64,000 nucleotides of DNA from Cycas panzhihuaensis (taxonomy: Eukaryota > Cycadophyta), in assembly GCA_023213395.1 (NCBI GenBank), contig CM041465.1:224137741-224201740 (forward strand), in the 5' to 3' direction. The notes under the pieces were generated by a model. That model had not been told where the DNA came from, ran no database searches, and worked only from the letters and a program-made list of their open reading frames with translations. This document shows, piece after piece, positions 47,591 to 63,550 of the stretch. The first letter of the stretch is position 1. Every line of letters starts with the position of its first letter. The translations under genes and the position numbers were made by a program.

Positions 47591-49695
47591 AACAATCATA
47601 ATTAATAAAAGTCCACAACTAAAAGTTAAGAGAAACCCTTCATCTGATGATCAACACCACTGGATTAAAGCTATAACGAACGCTACAGAATAAGCCACAT
47701 AATCTTCAACATCTCAAAAATGATAGAGTTGATCCCTTCTTGCTTTGATGTGCTACACATCATGTAAGTTTATTACCATATATGTTTTCCTCATGTGACA
47801 TGAGATACCACTAATATTTCATATTTTTAATGTATTACTCAATTGCTCCATATCCTTAAGAGGCAAAATACCATACCATGTATATTGGTGGGTCCATCCA
47901 TAGATTCAACACTTCATGTTATTGATCATTACATCTACGGAATGTCGATCTATAAGAAATCGAATCAACCTATCAAAATGCCTATTGCCTTTATACAAAA
48001 TATATATAAATAATAAAATATCATCTTACTACAATAAAGTTATCAACTCACTTTAAGATATTAATTGGATAAATGTAACCACCACCACCCAGAGTTAAAT
48101 CCTAATCGATCTGTCGATCTGAAATCCTTGGCCACAATACTTTATTAGTTTTGATAGATTGATTTGCACCCCAAAAATGTGATGCCTCTATACTACCTAT
48201 GAGAGATGTATATATAGGAATTTACTCCTATACAGACCTAAGCAAAGTGCACTATTTATAGATCAAAGGTGAAATGATAATCACTAAGGATAGTAACTTC
48301 TATTCTGATTTGCAATTACATCTCCTTAGATTTTTGACGATTGTTTCTACATCTTACACCCAAGCTACAGATGATATAACTCCAACAGCTTCCTACTATC
48401 AATCAAATATGCAGTCCTCAGGCCAACACCATATAATCCTCAATGTGCATAACACACTACAATGCGGTCCCTAGAATTAGAACAAACTAATATGTAAGGG
48501 TAAAATCTCCATAAAGGAGCCATGGAACAGAGGTCTACATAATCATAGAGACCACAAACTTAGTGGTCAAATAAAGCAAAACAAGCACATAGGTTTTTAA
48601 TCCATGGACAATTGTAAATACATAATCCTCGACTATGATGATCACATCTACAATGGCTTTATTAAATAATCTACATCTCTCCCTCAATGATCTATGCGAT
48701 TTCATGATGTTTCATTTATATCTCATAAGATCCCATGGTGATTTGCTTTCTACATAAGTTGCGTGCTTCACCAACTATGATTGAGCAATATTAAGAGAAG
48801 GAATAGACATGTTGATTCATGTTGATGTTCTAATTTGGTGCATATCATGGAATGGGTAACAGAACCTTTAATTGCAGATCATAGCTTCACAATGAGGACA
48901 AATAGATTACATGACTTCACAGCAAATAGAAAAAGCATAATTAAGGCACATGACAACTCAGGTGTAGGGCACTCTACTAGCGGTATATCAAAACCCTTCA
49001 TGATGGATTACTCTACAAATAAGGACTTCAAAACCCTTCATAATGACATGGATTTAGATGATAAACTACAAGCTATATTACTTCAACCCATGATTTGTTT
49101 CAGCAAGCCTGGAACTAGAGTTACAAAGGATAGCTTGCTTTAAGCTTCATGGCTTATTAAGACTTCCATATGGAAAGGAGCTAAGCATTGTAAGTATGTT
49201 AAGAAAGTCCAGACATCATAGAGGTCAAATATAGGAGCACGCACAGAGTAGGGGTGTCAAACGATATTTGAACATTTTTTCATGATGGCGGCTCTATACA
49301 AGTATAGTTAGTAACATATTTGTAAACCCTTCAACTCACATGTGAACAAAGGGTACACATACAACTAGGTGGTGGTTAATAGAATAGTGAATTAGAGGGG
49401 CAAATTTTTCCATGGCAGCTAATATTATAGTGTATAAACAATTATCCTTAATGGAGGTACTTCATAGATTAGACAGTCTTATTTTACATAGCAGCTCACA
49501 TAGTCTTATCATAGATACGACTCTCATATAAACCACGAATAAAACACTAGAAAAACTAGCAATGCTCTCTATAGAGTCATCTCCTCTTACATCAATAGAA
49601 CTAGGGTTTCATTAAGCAAATTAACAAACTTGCAAATGATGAAATCCTTCCAACGAACAAGATCCTTCCAACAAACAAGCCTCGTTTTAACCTAA
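47591..49695. other. Leader of element J, no gene recognised
   Basis: No domain recognised. The open frame at 48835-49143 (plus) has no family resemblance I can name and lies opposite to the element. Confidence 0.45.
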
Positions 49696-49706
49696 CTCTG
49701 ATACCA
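49696..49706 (-). other. Primer binding site of element J
   Basis: TGGTATCAGAG on the minus strand, directly next to the LTR. Confidence 0.85.
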
Positions 49707-49933
49707 TGTTGAAAAACATAACCTACAATAAAATAATATTTGCAAACAGTATAAAAATAGTTTTAGGATCAAATGGTACCCTTAAGGTACCTCAAATTAT
49801 ATTAACAAACATCCTTATAACCAATTATCCATATGATACACTATATATGTATTTATAATACATGATATGATAGTGAGAGTGGGACCCACTTACATGTGGG
49901 ATAAAACAAATGTGTATTACTAATATTCCAACA
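49707..49933 (-). repeat. 5-prime LTR of element J (227 bp)
   Basis: On the minus strand it begins TGTTGGAATATTAGT and ends TTTTTCAACA, directly followed by a perfect primer site. Confidence 0.75.
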
Positions 49934-50225
49934 GTTATGAAAAATCTTATACAAGTAGGTTATAAGCCTATATGAGCCAAATTATGAGCTAGTTGTTAAG
50001 TTAGTACCAAAGCTAGTTATAAGGTTTGATTTAATGAGCCAGAAATATGATTATGCCAGTTATGTTAGTAACATGTGACTATGATTCTAGGGCTAGATAA
50101 AGTTGATGAAGATAAATAAGATCCATATATAGGTGAGATGAAGCTACATACAGAAAATAGATGGTATGTTGATTTATTTATTTATGTAGATAATTATCCA
50201 AGCATGTGGTACCATATATTCTCAA

Positions 50226-50345
50226 GACATATAGGTATGAAATGAGTCCATTGATGTGATGTAATAAAGGAAATATTATTACCATTTAGGTTCACTTTTG
50301 TAGACCGATCACCTACAGATGTGGCTAAGATTTTGTTAAACTAAT
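50226..50345 (+). pseudogene. Copia RNase H tail fragment
   Basis: One frame reads RHIGMK-stop-VH-stop-CDVIKEILL and then VDRSPTDVAKILL. This resembles the copia RNase H tail K-H-I...H-x-I-R-D...T-x-D-x-x-A-D-I-x-T-K. It is short and isolated, so it is a relic. Confidence 0.5.
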
Positions 50346-50681
50346 CATCTTACATATTCTCATAATTAGCAATAGCCCAAATATATTCAGGTATGATGAT
50401 TGCCAATACTTCCATTAGTAAGCCAAAATAGGTAATATACATGTACAGTATGATAAGTGATAAATTAAAAGGTATGAACATATTATACTAATATGATGAA
50501 ATTTAAAGTAGCAAAAGTAGCATGATGACAGGTATTTAATATATGGTATGTGACAAAATAAGATATGTATAAGACATTTGTAATAACAAATTTACAAAGC
50601 AAGTATATAATTATAAAGAGTCATTAAATGGTTTGATTATAGTATGATATTGTTACAACATATGAATTAAAGAATATTAAA

Positions 50682-50686
50682 AAGGG
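50682..50686. repeat. Target site duplication of gypsy K, left copy (AAGGG)
   Basis: AAGGG precedes the left LTR; AAAGG follows the right LTR at 63847-63851. Four of five bases agree. Confidence 0.55.
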
Positions 50687-50947
50687 TGTTACGAGCCTCC
50701 TTAATCATTAATGAATGGTTGTAACAAGCTTCAATAAAAGATGTCTTGAATGGTTATAACTCTTTGTGAAAAAGGCCTATCACATTCATATAAATATGGA
50801 CTTGAATGTAATATTTATCATCATTCATCTTTTTATCAATCAAATATTAATCAATTAATTATTAATTAGTTTCTAAGAAAGTGCATGTTCCTGTTTGTTC
50901 TCTGAAAACCTACATTCTTCCTTCAGTTATGGAAAAGACCTACAACA
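50687..50947 (+). repeat. 5-prime LTR of gypsy K (261 bp)
   Basis: Starts TGTTACGAGCCTCC and ends GACCTACAACA. The shared block around 50790-50870 is almost identical in the 3-prime LTR. Confidence 0.9.
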
Positions 50948-50949
50948 AA

Positions 50950-50960
50950 TGGTATCAGAG
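50950..50960 (+). other. Primer binding site of gypsy K
   Basis: TGGTATCAGAG, perfect, two bases after the LTR. Confidence 0.9.
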
Positions 50961-52936
<1,976 letters not shown>

Positions 52937-52942
52937 GTTATA

Positions 52943-53201
52943 TGAAGAATGTATGAGGATAAAGTGGAGCAGGTACATTTCTAATCCATATTGAAAATTA
53001 TATTGAAATGTTAATAAATTTATTTGATAGGTGGTGTTAATGAATACCAAGGGTATTATGCCCCAAAGTTTATAGTTTGGGAGGCAGGTGAGAGTCTTCC
53101 TCAACCTCAAAATTTAAATAATAAAATATACTTACTATTACAATTGAAGGCTCACATAGTCCCAATGCACCATAGTTAGGTAATGAATATTAAACCTAAC
53201 A
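52943..53201 (-). repeat. 3-prime LTR of element L
   Basis: Matches 56176-56457. On the plus strand it runs TGAAGAATG to CCTAACA. Confidence 0.85.
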
Positions 53202-53210
53202 TTCTCCCCC
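53202..53210 (-). other. Polypurine tract of element L
   Basis: GGGGGAGAA on the minus strand, adjacent to the TGTTAGG LTR start. Confidence 0.75.
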
Positions 53211-53320
53211 ATAATATTCATTACATGAAACTCTAAGTTTTTCTTTGAATTTGTGGAACTTTACTTTAGAAAGACTTTAAGAAAGAGATTGAGTACTTGG
53301 TCTCTTTCTTTGTCACCATC

Positions 53321-53940
53321 TTATATTGATGTCTTTATAATGTAGTCATGTTCAACAATGTGTGGCTTATATGGTTTCCAAGCTTGTCTTAATAGGATGA
53401 AGTTGACTTGGTTTGAACGAGTATGTATGGATTCATTAGGATCTTTGTCTTCTTCATCTTTTACCTTGAAGTAATCATCAACTTTATTGGAGTCATCAAT
53501 GGTACATACAACATTATTCAATACATCATTGTTAACCTACTCTAATATTTGTCCCATATATAAAATGTCATCAACATATTTAGTTTCTTTTAATTCTATA
53601 GTGGCTCCTCCATAAACTAATTTCAAAGTGTCTCATATATTTTTAGATGTGGTTATCTTACTTATGTTAGAGAATATATCATCATCTAATACACAAATAT
53701 TAAACATAGAGTCTCGTTATCTTTCTTCACATTTCTTTAAATATTTGTTCTTCCTCTAAAGTAGAATTGACAATTAAGTCATGGTAACCATCATTCACAT
53801 AATTCCAAAGATTATTAGTAATAAAATGTGATTTCATTAAATTTCTCTAAAGTTGAAAGTTTATTTCATCAAATATAGGTATACTTATATCACCAAGATT
53901 TATTACTATTATAAACACTTTAATACATAATCCAAAGGAA
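53321..53940 (-). pseudogene. gag: gag of element L
   Basis: Minus strand reads IPIFDEINFQL, then NNLWNYVNDGYHDLIVNST, EEEQIFKEM, and SKITTSKNI-stop-DTLKLVYGG: the copia Gag pattern, including the D-T-L that follows K-E-A-W in relatives. The tail (53321-53521) is acidic, with DEEDKDPNE. Stops break the frame. Similar in layout to element J gag but not obviously the same family. Confidence 0.65.
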
Positions 53941-56160
<2,220 letters not shown>

Positions 56161-56161
56161 A

Positions 56162-56173
56162 GCTCTAATACTG
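56162..56173 (-). other. Decayed primer binding site of element L
   Basis: On the minus strand CAGTATTAGAGC resembles TGGTATCAGAGC and lies two bases from the LTR. Confidence 0.55.
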
Positions 56174-56175
56174 AA

Positions 56176-56457
56176 TGAAGAACATATGAGGATAGAGTGG
56201 AGTAGGTATGTTTCTAACCCATATTGAAAATCATATTGAAATGTTAACAAATTTCTTTAATAGATGGTGTTGATAAACACTAGGAGTATTATGCCCCAAA
56301 GTTTATAGTTTGGGAGGCAAGCGAGAGCCCACCTCAACCTCAAAATTTAAATAATAAAATATTAATAAAATAAATAATAAAATATACCTACCATTACCAT
56401 TGATGGCTCACATAGTCTCAATGCACTATAGTTAGGTAATGAACATTAAACCTAATA
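56176..56457 (-). repeat. 5-prime LTR of element L
   Basis: Matches 52943-53201, with about 23 extra bases in an AATAAAATA-rich patch. It ends CCTAATA, a mutated CCTAACA. Confidence 0.85.
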
Positions 56458-56919
56458 ATATATTAATTAATTATTTTATTTATACTATTAAGCCAATCAA
56501 ATAAGCCTTTATTTATTTATATAGCCAAATTTTTAATCTATTCATTACCACCTTTAACAAGGTCAAACTTGATATTTAATTATCAATATTTATATCTTAT
56601 AAGTTATTAATTTCAACTTATCACCCATACTTTCTAACAGTCAAATTGTTCTCCTAATTTATACATAGAATCCTTTAAAGACAGGGCACATCATTAGTTA
56701 AGTATCAAGTTGTTGGGAAGCTATAACATTGACTTGCACCAATACTTATTTGGGGATTCTTATATTTGTGCTTCACATGTATGTATTCATCAGATATATA
56801 TCATCTATTCAATGAGTGATGTGATAATATTTCTTATTTTTATAATTCTAGCAAATTAATGCAAAGTTACCAAAGGAAATCAGTGGAGTTGCACATACAC
56901 CATTATAAAAGTAATAAGC

Positions 56920-58020
56920 ATGAAAGAAATGACCGATAATTCCATTCAAAAGGATATAGTCAAACTTATTACCTAAGAAGTCCATGAAGTAGTTCAGATA
57001 TTGAACACTCTATTAAACCATACTTTACACCAAATTCTAGATAAGTTGGTAATCATAGCAATAAGCAAAAAAGAAGACATGATTGTTCCAGGTTCTGAAG
57101 ACTATACAATGAGCCATCATTCATATATCAAAAATCACCCTACAAAAAATCAGTCAAATCCTCATATGACTCTAATTAATATTGAAAATGAAGCTATCAG
57201 AAAATATCTTAATGAGCGCCAAAATCTGACTCTTGATGAATAGAAGATAGTAGGTTTTTTTAAGTATATTTTAATTTTCTACAAAGTATATAGTCATAGA
57301 AAAAGAAAAAGTTAGAAACAATTATGATATAATACTTCAATATTGAGCAAAAATCACATGAACTGAGAGTGTGGATCTAACAAATAAAAAACTACTCTTG
57401 CGTGGTAGAAATTGAACCAACATAATAAGTTTCATTAGCTACCCTGCACATGGATAGAATAGCATGTGAATGGTAGTAGTGTCTCAAACAAACTTTATTT
57501 CCAAATCAACTACCAACCTAGAAAGAGTTTGTCTATTTATTCATTAAATAATTTAAAATAATAATCAACCATTATTACTATTATGATTTTTAAAAATTAA
57601 AACAAATAGGTTCTGTGGAAGAATATTATACAACTTTCACAAAATTAAGCTATATATTAGAGGATATTATGACTAATCAACTTATCTTGTTATATATAGA
57701 TGGTCTGATCATAGAAATCCAAGTCAACATTAAAATTTAGGAACCTAAGGACCTTAATAAGGTAATACATCTTGTTAAAATATAGGAAGAGAAGATTAAT
57801 GAAGTACAAAAATTGAAGACAAGTCTTTATATTCCTCCCTACGCTTAACTTAATCCCCCATCAATAATGTAGCCTAGTCCAACATCAACAAAATTTAATC
57901 TATCATCCAAACCTATACTTCAAAGGATAAGAGTTGATTAAGAAGATTTAAGAAATAAGAATCTATGTTTTAGGTGTGTTGAAAGATGGATGCCTAATCA
58001 CAAATGTTAGAAGAATCAAT
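56920..58020 (+). pseudogene. gag: gag of gypsy K
   Basis: The ATG at 56920 gives MKEMTDNSIQKDIVKLIT, parallel to the gypsy I start. NTLLNHTLHQILDKLVIIA follows at 57001 and is nearly identical in I. A zinc knuckle CFRCVERWMPNHKC lies at 57969-58010, here with all four cysteine/histidine ligands, unlike I. Stops after 57241 break the middle. Confidence 0.82.
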
Positions 58021-58094
58021 TATATATAATAGAATTATCTCATATAGCTTAATATAAGGAAGAAAAAGATACATAAGAAATTCAAGAGAATCCT

Positions 58095-58560
58095 TTGAAA
58101 ACTCAAGAGGACCATTGCATCCATAAAGAAGACATCTTTAAAATGTCATTCTTAACTATGAGTGTTCTCACTAGATCTAATACACTTAAACTCGGAGGAT
58201 TTATTAAAAATCAAGTTGTTATAGTCCTGATTGATCTTGAAAGTGCCAATAATTTCATAGATAGAATCCCAACTCAATATTTAAAGTTGTTCAATGTAGA
58301 ACATCACCTTTCCAAGTAAATATTAGGGGATTTCAAGTTATATTTGAATAAGGTCTAATAGAGAATTTTGAAATTGTAATAGGTGATGTCATTATTAAAG
58401 AAATTTTTAATATACTTGATGTTGGTGGACTAGACATTATCCTGGGAAGTCAATGGTTAAGGGCCTTGGGAACTTTTGAAATGAACATAAAGGAATTATT
58501 TATGAGTTATAACAAGGAAGGAAGAATCATTATCCTTAAAGAGTAAAAACTAAGAAATAG
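58095..58560 (+). pseudogene. pro: Protease of gypsy K
   Basis: KLGGFIKNQVVIVLIDLESA leading to NNFIDRIPTQYLKLF matches gypsy I, but the triad is D-L-E-S: the glycine is glutamate as well as S to L. ILDVGGLDIILGSQWL at about 58416-58460 is the conserved end. A frame change falls near 58320. Confidence 0.8.
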
Positions 58561-58799
58561 TCAGCTAATATCATATAAACAAATAGAAAAATTAATTAAG
58601 AAGGGGCACCTCGGCATTATAGCTCAACTCTTCTCTATTCAAGCAGAAGTAACACTAATGTAAAAGGAAAATAAACTTCAAAAAGTCATTTAGAAACATA
58701 AATAACTTTTTTAGAATATCCCAATAGAGTTACCTCTGGATAGAGGATTGAAGCAAGTACTAATTTGATTATTATTTGACTATATAAACAACCATATCA

Positions 58800-60006
58800 T
58801 TATCAGAATGAAATTAAGAAAATTGTATAGGAATTGTTAGTCCTAGGAGCAATAGCCCCTAGTAAAAGCCCTTTTGCAGCTCTTATAATCTTAGTAAGGA
58901 AAAAATATGGATCCTATCACATGTGCATAGACTACTGGGCACTAAACAAAGTTACAATAAAAAATAAATTTCTTATACCAAGGATTGATAAGTTACTAGA
59001 TGAATTGTAAAAAGTAGAATACTTCTTAAAGATAGGCTTAAAATTTGGTTATCACCAAATTTGAATTAAACTAGAAGACACATATAAGATGGATTTTAGC
59101 ATATACCATGGTCATTATAAATTCGAGGTAATGTCTTTTAGCCTTAGTAATGCACTGGCCACATTCCAAGCTATTATAAATAAGATTCTTAGTCCCTTTC
59201 TACAAAAAATTAACTTAATTTTCTTCGATGATACATTAATATTTAGAAAAAAATGGGGTGAACACATAAACCATATTAACCAATAAGTTAAAATGTTATT
59301 TTGGATTGAAAGAGATAGAATATTTATGTCACCTCATTTTAAAGGAAGCAATAAAAGCTGATCCTGAAAAGGTCAGAGCAATTTAAGATTGGCTAATACC
59401 CAAAAATATCATTAAACTTTGAAGGTTCTTAGGGCTAACATAATATTATCATCATTCTATTAAAAATTATATAGAGAAAGCGGATACCCTAACTTACTTA
59501 TTAAAAAGGATTCCTTCCAATGGAATGAAAAGACAATAATATATTTTGAACAACTTAAACAGATCATGACCCACTTATCAGTGCTAACTTCACTTTATTT
59601 TTCTAAAACTTTTATGATAGAATGTGATGCATTAAGAATAGAAATTGAAGCAGTATTAATGTAAGAAGAATAACCCATCGCATTTGAAAGTAGAAAACTA
59701 AACAATAAAGAAATACTTAAATCTACCTATGACAAGGAAATATTGGCCATTATACATGCCCTAGTTAAATGGCATCAATATTAGTTAGATAGTAAATATT
59801 TAATAAAAATATATCATAATAGTTTATAATATTTATTAAAATAAAAAGAGTTATTTCCAAAATAATATAAATGGATAAGTAAGATAAAGGCATTTGATTT
59901 TAACATAATATATAAAAAAGGCAAAAATAATGTGGTGCCAGATGCCTTGTCTCAAAGAGATATAAAATAATCAAATACAAAGTATCAGTTAAAAGTTGTT
60001 TCAATA
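58800..60006 (+). pseudogene. pol (RT-RH): RT and RNase H of gypsy K
   Basis: [20 protein letters not shown], then [40 protein letters not shown] and INLIFFDDTLIFRKKWGEH (59209-59262) are RT motifs; F-D-D is kept. RNase H follows with FMIECDALRIEIEAVLM (59611) and STYDKEILAIIHAL, ending VVPDALSQRDIK near 59935-59970. The domain ends where copia M was inserted. Confidence 0.87.
60002..60006. repeat. Target site duplication CAATA, left copy of copia M
   Basis: CAATA precedes the TGTTAG start of M and recurs at 62116-62120 after its end. Confidence 0.92.
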
Positions 60007-60184
60007 TGTTAGAAATAATTAATGTTATATTTATGTTCACTTTTAATCTTATCTTATAATATTAACTTTATAAAGTTCATTTATTATTAGTTAATTATAT
60101 GATTCGTTGAAATGGATAACTGCCCATTTCAATGAACCCCTATCTCCTTAAACGATTCCTTCCTATATTCCTAGAGGTTGGGTT
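60007..60184 (+). repeat. Truncated 5-prime LTR of copia M
   Basis: Matches the start of 61641-62115 (with a shorter middle) up to GAGGTTGGGTT, where it changes into RT sequence. Confidence 0.85.
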
Positions 60185-61110
60185 TATTAAACAAAATATA
60201 ACTCATAAGGAGTAATTAAAAAATATAAGGCTCATTTAGTAGCCAAAGGTTTCTCCCAAGTTGATGATATCGATTATACTGAAACTTTTGCTCCTGTAGC
60301 AAAGATGAATACAATTAAAACTATCATAACTTTAGTAGCCAAATTTAGTTGGACGATTTATTAGATGGATGTTAAAAGCACCTTCTTAAATAGTGATCTT
60401 AAAGAAGAAATTTATATGAAACAATCTCCTAGTTTTATTTGCAACCCTAATCTTGTCTATAAGTTATAAAAGTCATTGTATGGTCTTAAACAAACTCCTC
60501 AAGTTTGGTACACCAAAATTGATGATTAGCTTTTATCGAATGGATACACTAAGTATATTAGTGATCTTAATCTCTATTTTATAATACAAGATGATAACAT
60601 TACCATCTTAATTATTTATGTAAATAATATAATCATAACTAGATCTTTAACCTCTAGTATTTAGCAATTAAGATCTATTTTAACGAACAAGTTTGAAATG
60701 ACAGAATTAGGTCTGTTACACTACTTTTTAGGTCTACGAATTTGTTAATTTGAGTATAAAATCACTATTTTATAACCCAAATATATTCTTGACTTAATAC
60801 AAATATTTAATATGGAAAATGCTAAACTAGCTCCAAACCCTTTACAATCAGGTGTAAAGTTAATCACTGATTTTTAAATGCTACTTTATGATCCTACAAC
60901 TTATTATCAGCTCATAAGTAGTCTTATTTACCTAATATGCAATGGCAAAGACATATCCTATGATGTTGACTTACATTCTAGATACATGCAAAAGCCTCAC
61001 AAATCATACTGGAAAGCAGCCAAATAGATTTTACAATATTTATAAGGTACAATATTCTATAGTCTAATATATAATTATTACAATTCTAACTTATAATTAA
61101 TGGGTTACAT
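60180..61110 (+). pseudogene. pol (RT): Reverse transcriptase of copia M (N-terminal part deleted)
   Basis: Opens at the RT motif W-V-Y-stop-T-K-Y-N-S, then AHLVAKGFSQVDDIDYTETF, MDVKSTFLNSDLKEEIYM and YGLKQTPQVWYTKI. The catalytic site reads LIIYVNNIIITR, so both aspartates of Y-V-D-D are asparagine. LLHYFLGLRI ends the block. Stops are scattered. Confidence 0.88.
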
Positions 61111-61560
61111 AGATTTTGATTGGGTAGGAGACTTTGATAATCGTAAATCTATAGTTGGTTATATCTCCTTGTTAGATTCCTTACCATTCACTTTATCTAA
61201 TAAAAAGTTGCAAGTATTAGCCTAATCCACAACTGAAGCTAAATATCAAGTATTGGTTGAATCTAGTAAAGAATCACTCTAGATTAAAGCTTTATTAATT
61301 TAGCTTAGTTTGTTTTCTAACTCTTCCATTAAAATTAATGTTGATAATCAAGGTGTGATATCTATAACTACTAATCCTATTACATATTCTAGTATAAATC
61401 ATATAGAATTATACATAATCTTGTAAATAACAATACTATTAATCTATTTTATTATCCTATAGATTTGTAGATTGCAGATATCCTAACCAAGCTTTTGATT
61501 GAAATCAAGTTTATAAAGCTACGAGAATTCTTAAAGATTAATGATGTCTTCATCAAAATG
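61111..61560 (+). pseudogene. pol (RH): RNase H of copia M
   Basis: IDFDWVGDFDNRKSIVGYIS, STTEAKYQVLVESSKESL and INVDNQGVISITTNP follow the copia RNase H order. The motif closely resembles copia C (VGDFDDHKSIVGYI). Stops lie near 61220, 61280 and 61430. Confidence 0.85.
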
Positions 61561-61630
61561 GGATTACCATAATGAAGTCTTCATCATCTTCTTCTATCTT
61601 CTATATCATCTATTATACAAAAGATAATAT

Positions 61631-61640
61631 TAAAAGGAGA
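61631..61640 (+). other. Polypurine tract of copia M
   Basis: TAAAAGGAGA sits directly before the TATTAGAAA start of the 3-prime LTR. Confidence 0.7.
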
Positions 61641-62115
61641 TATTAGAAATAATTAATATTATCTTTATGTTCACTTTTAATTTTATCTTATAATGTTCTT
61701 CTTATAATATTAACTTTATAATGTTTATTTTATAAAGTTCATTTATTATTAGTTAATTATATGATTCGTTAACATGGATAACTACCTATTTTAATGAATC
61801 CATATCTCCTTAAAAGATTCCTTCCTACATTCTTGGAGGTTGGGTTGGTCAGGTCACGTAGGATAGGCTAGCTGGATATAAAGAGAGAGGATGAGATCCT
61901 GAGTTCATGGCCATGTTCATTCTATAAATTATTCTTGATTATTATTATAAAATATTATATTTTGGAGGTGGCTTTTTATCCCTAGTAGGGGGCTTTCCAC
62001 CTATCATATCTTGTGTAATTATGATTGATATATACTGTGTAGATCTGTAATATTTTTATTAGCAATATTTGATGATTAATATATTATAGTTTCAACTATA
62101 ACCCTCTCTCCAACA
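61641..62115 (+). repeat. 3-prime LTR of copia M (475 bp)
   Basis: Starts TATTAGAAATAAT, homologous to TGTTAGAAATAAT at 60007, and ends CTCTCTCCAACA, followed by CAATA. Confidence 0.88.
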
Positions 62116-62120
62116 CAATA
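62116..62120. repeat. Target site duplication CAATA, right copy of copia M
   Basis: Exact match to 60002-60006. The integrase region of gypsy K resumes after it. Confidence 0.92.
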
Positions 62121-63335
62121 ATAGAATCATTATAGACCATATAATTACAATCAAAATACACAAAAGATCCTAATCTTCAATAACTTATTCAAAGGATTCA
62201 ACAAAGGGAAGAAGATAAATTTAAATAGAAGAACAATATCTTATGGTATAAAGGATTAATATTCATAGGGGTAAATTTATCATTTCATACCAAAGTAATA
62301 AATGAATCACATATAGTACCTACTATAGGACATAGAGGTTTCTATAAAATATATCTAAGGACCAAATAGATATTTTTTTGGAAAAGTAATAAAAAAATAA
62401 ATAAAGAAATTTATAATTGAATGTATAGTTTGCCAAGTAAATAAATATGAACATATTGCTACACCAAGGTTACTAGAGCCTCTACCTCTTTTACAACAAA
62501 AATGGAAAAGTATTAGCATGGATTTTATCACTAACCTACCAAAATTAGAAGGAAATGATGCCATTTATATAGTCATGGATCACTCAATAAAATTTACTCA
62601 CTTTATACCCATTCAATCTAATTATAAAGCTCCATAACTAGCTAAGGTATTTATCAAAGAAATCTATAAATTACATGGGTTTACTTAGACCATTATTAGC
62701 AATAGATATCTAAAATTTTTAAGTTATTTCTAGTATGAAATGTTTCAATAAGTGGGTACAAAATTAGAAATAAGCATTAGTTACCATCCACAAATAGATG
62801 GTCAAATAAAAAATGTTATTAAATTTTTAGAAAACTACTTTGGAAATTATGTACCTAATAAAAAACATTCATAGGTCAAATGGTTACATTTATCAGAAAC
62901 ATAGTATAACTCTTTTTATCATTCATCCATTAAAATGGCCCTATGTCAACCATTATATGGTTATCAACTAACTCAATTAAAGAATTAGTTAAGCAAGGAT
63001 AGTAAAGTTATCATAGTTAATAATTATCTCTAAGAATCACAAAACATAATTCAAATATTAAAAGGACATTTATAAGAAGCCAAGAATTAGATGAAATAGT
63101 AAGCAGACAAAAATCATGTTGAAAGAATATTCAAAATTAGAGATTAGGTCTATATAAGACTACAACCATATAAGGAAGTATCATTAAAGAAATCACAAAA
63201 AAAAAGATTGAGCCCTAGATTCTATAGGCCTTATCAAGTTAAACAAAATATTGGAGAAGTTTCTTATGCCTTAGAACTTCCTACTTCTAAACTACACAAT
63301 GTATTTCATGTATTATATCTCAATAAATTATGAAT
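62121..63335 (+). pseudogene. pol (INT): Integrase of gypsy K
   Basis: LIQRIQQRE followed by LWYKGLIFIGVNLSF (about 62185-62280) parallels gypsy I. The zinc domain reads HIVPTIGHRGFYKIYL and CIVCQVNKYEH. The core has KSISMDFITNLPKLEGND (first catalytic D) and IYIVMDHSIKFTHFIPI. HPQIDGQ-stop-KNVIKFLENYF near 62789-62835 matches H-P-Q-T-D-G-Q. The second aspartate region S-D-R reads SNR. Stops are frequent. The C-terminal side has LSPRFYRPYQV at about 63209. Confidence 0.83.
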
Positions 63336-63500
63336 CACATACAGGTATAGACACAATTACCTCTCTTAGATGACGAAGGAAATCTAATCTTAGTACCAAA
63401 ATCTAATCAAAGACTATTCAAGAATATTTAACCAAATGGAAATAATTAACTCATAAAGATACCTCTTGGGAATCTAATAATTTTATCAAACTTTATTTAG
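63336..63500 (+). pseudogene. Chromodomain remnant of gypsy K
   Basis: LPLLDDEGNLILVPKS is followed, in another frame, by TIQEYLTKWK-stop-LTHKDTSWES and NFIKLYLDF. It parallels the gypsy I remnant at 38985-39150. Frameshift and stop inactivate it. Confidence 0.68.
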
Positions 63501-63534
63501 ACTTTAAAAATGAAAATTCCATGGGAAAAAACTC

Positions 63535-63549
63535 TTAAGGGAGAAGAAA
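63535..63549 (+). other. Polypurine tract of gypsy K
   Basis: TTAAGGGAGAAGAAA directly precedes the 3-prime LTR. Confidence 0.75.
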
Positions 63550-63550
63550 T

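Larger units (their letters stand above)
45625..49933 (-). mobile_element. Gag-bearing LTR element J without pol (left end unclear)
   Basis: A copia-type gag fragment (46380-46760), a long leader, a perfect primer site (49696-49706) and a 5-prime LTR (49707-49933) are in minus-strand order. No protease, RT or integrase was found between gag and 45625. No 3-prime LTR was found, and gypsy I borders it on the left and may have inserted into it. It is likely non-autonomous, or has lost pol. Confidence 0.6.
49934..50686. other. Flank between J and K with a copia fragment
   Basis: Mostly unrecognised sequence, apart from a short copia RNase H-like piece at about 50226-50345. Confidence 0.5.
60007..62115 (+). 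mobile_element. Internally deleted Ty1/copia M, nested in gypsy K
   Basis: A copia of the same family as C with a perfect CAATA duplication. The 5-prime LTR is cut after about 175 bp and joined directly to the middle of RT, so most of that LTR plus gag, protease, integrase and the RT start are missing. RT, RNase H, polypurine tract and full 3-prime LTR follow. It was mobile only before the deletion, or with help. Confidence 0.9.

Noticed and set aside
48835-49143. 102-residue plus-strand open frame
   Set aside because: No recognisable domain and antisense to element J; chance cannot be excluded.
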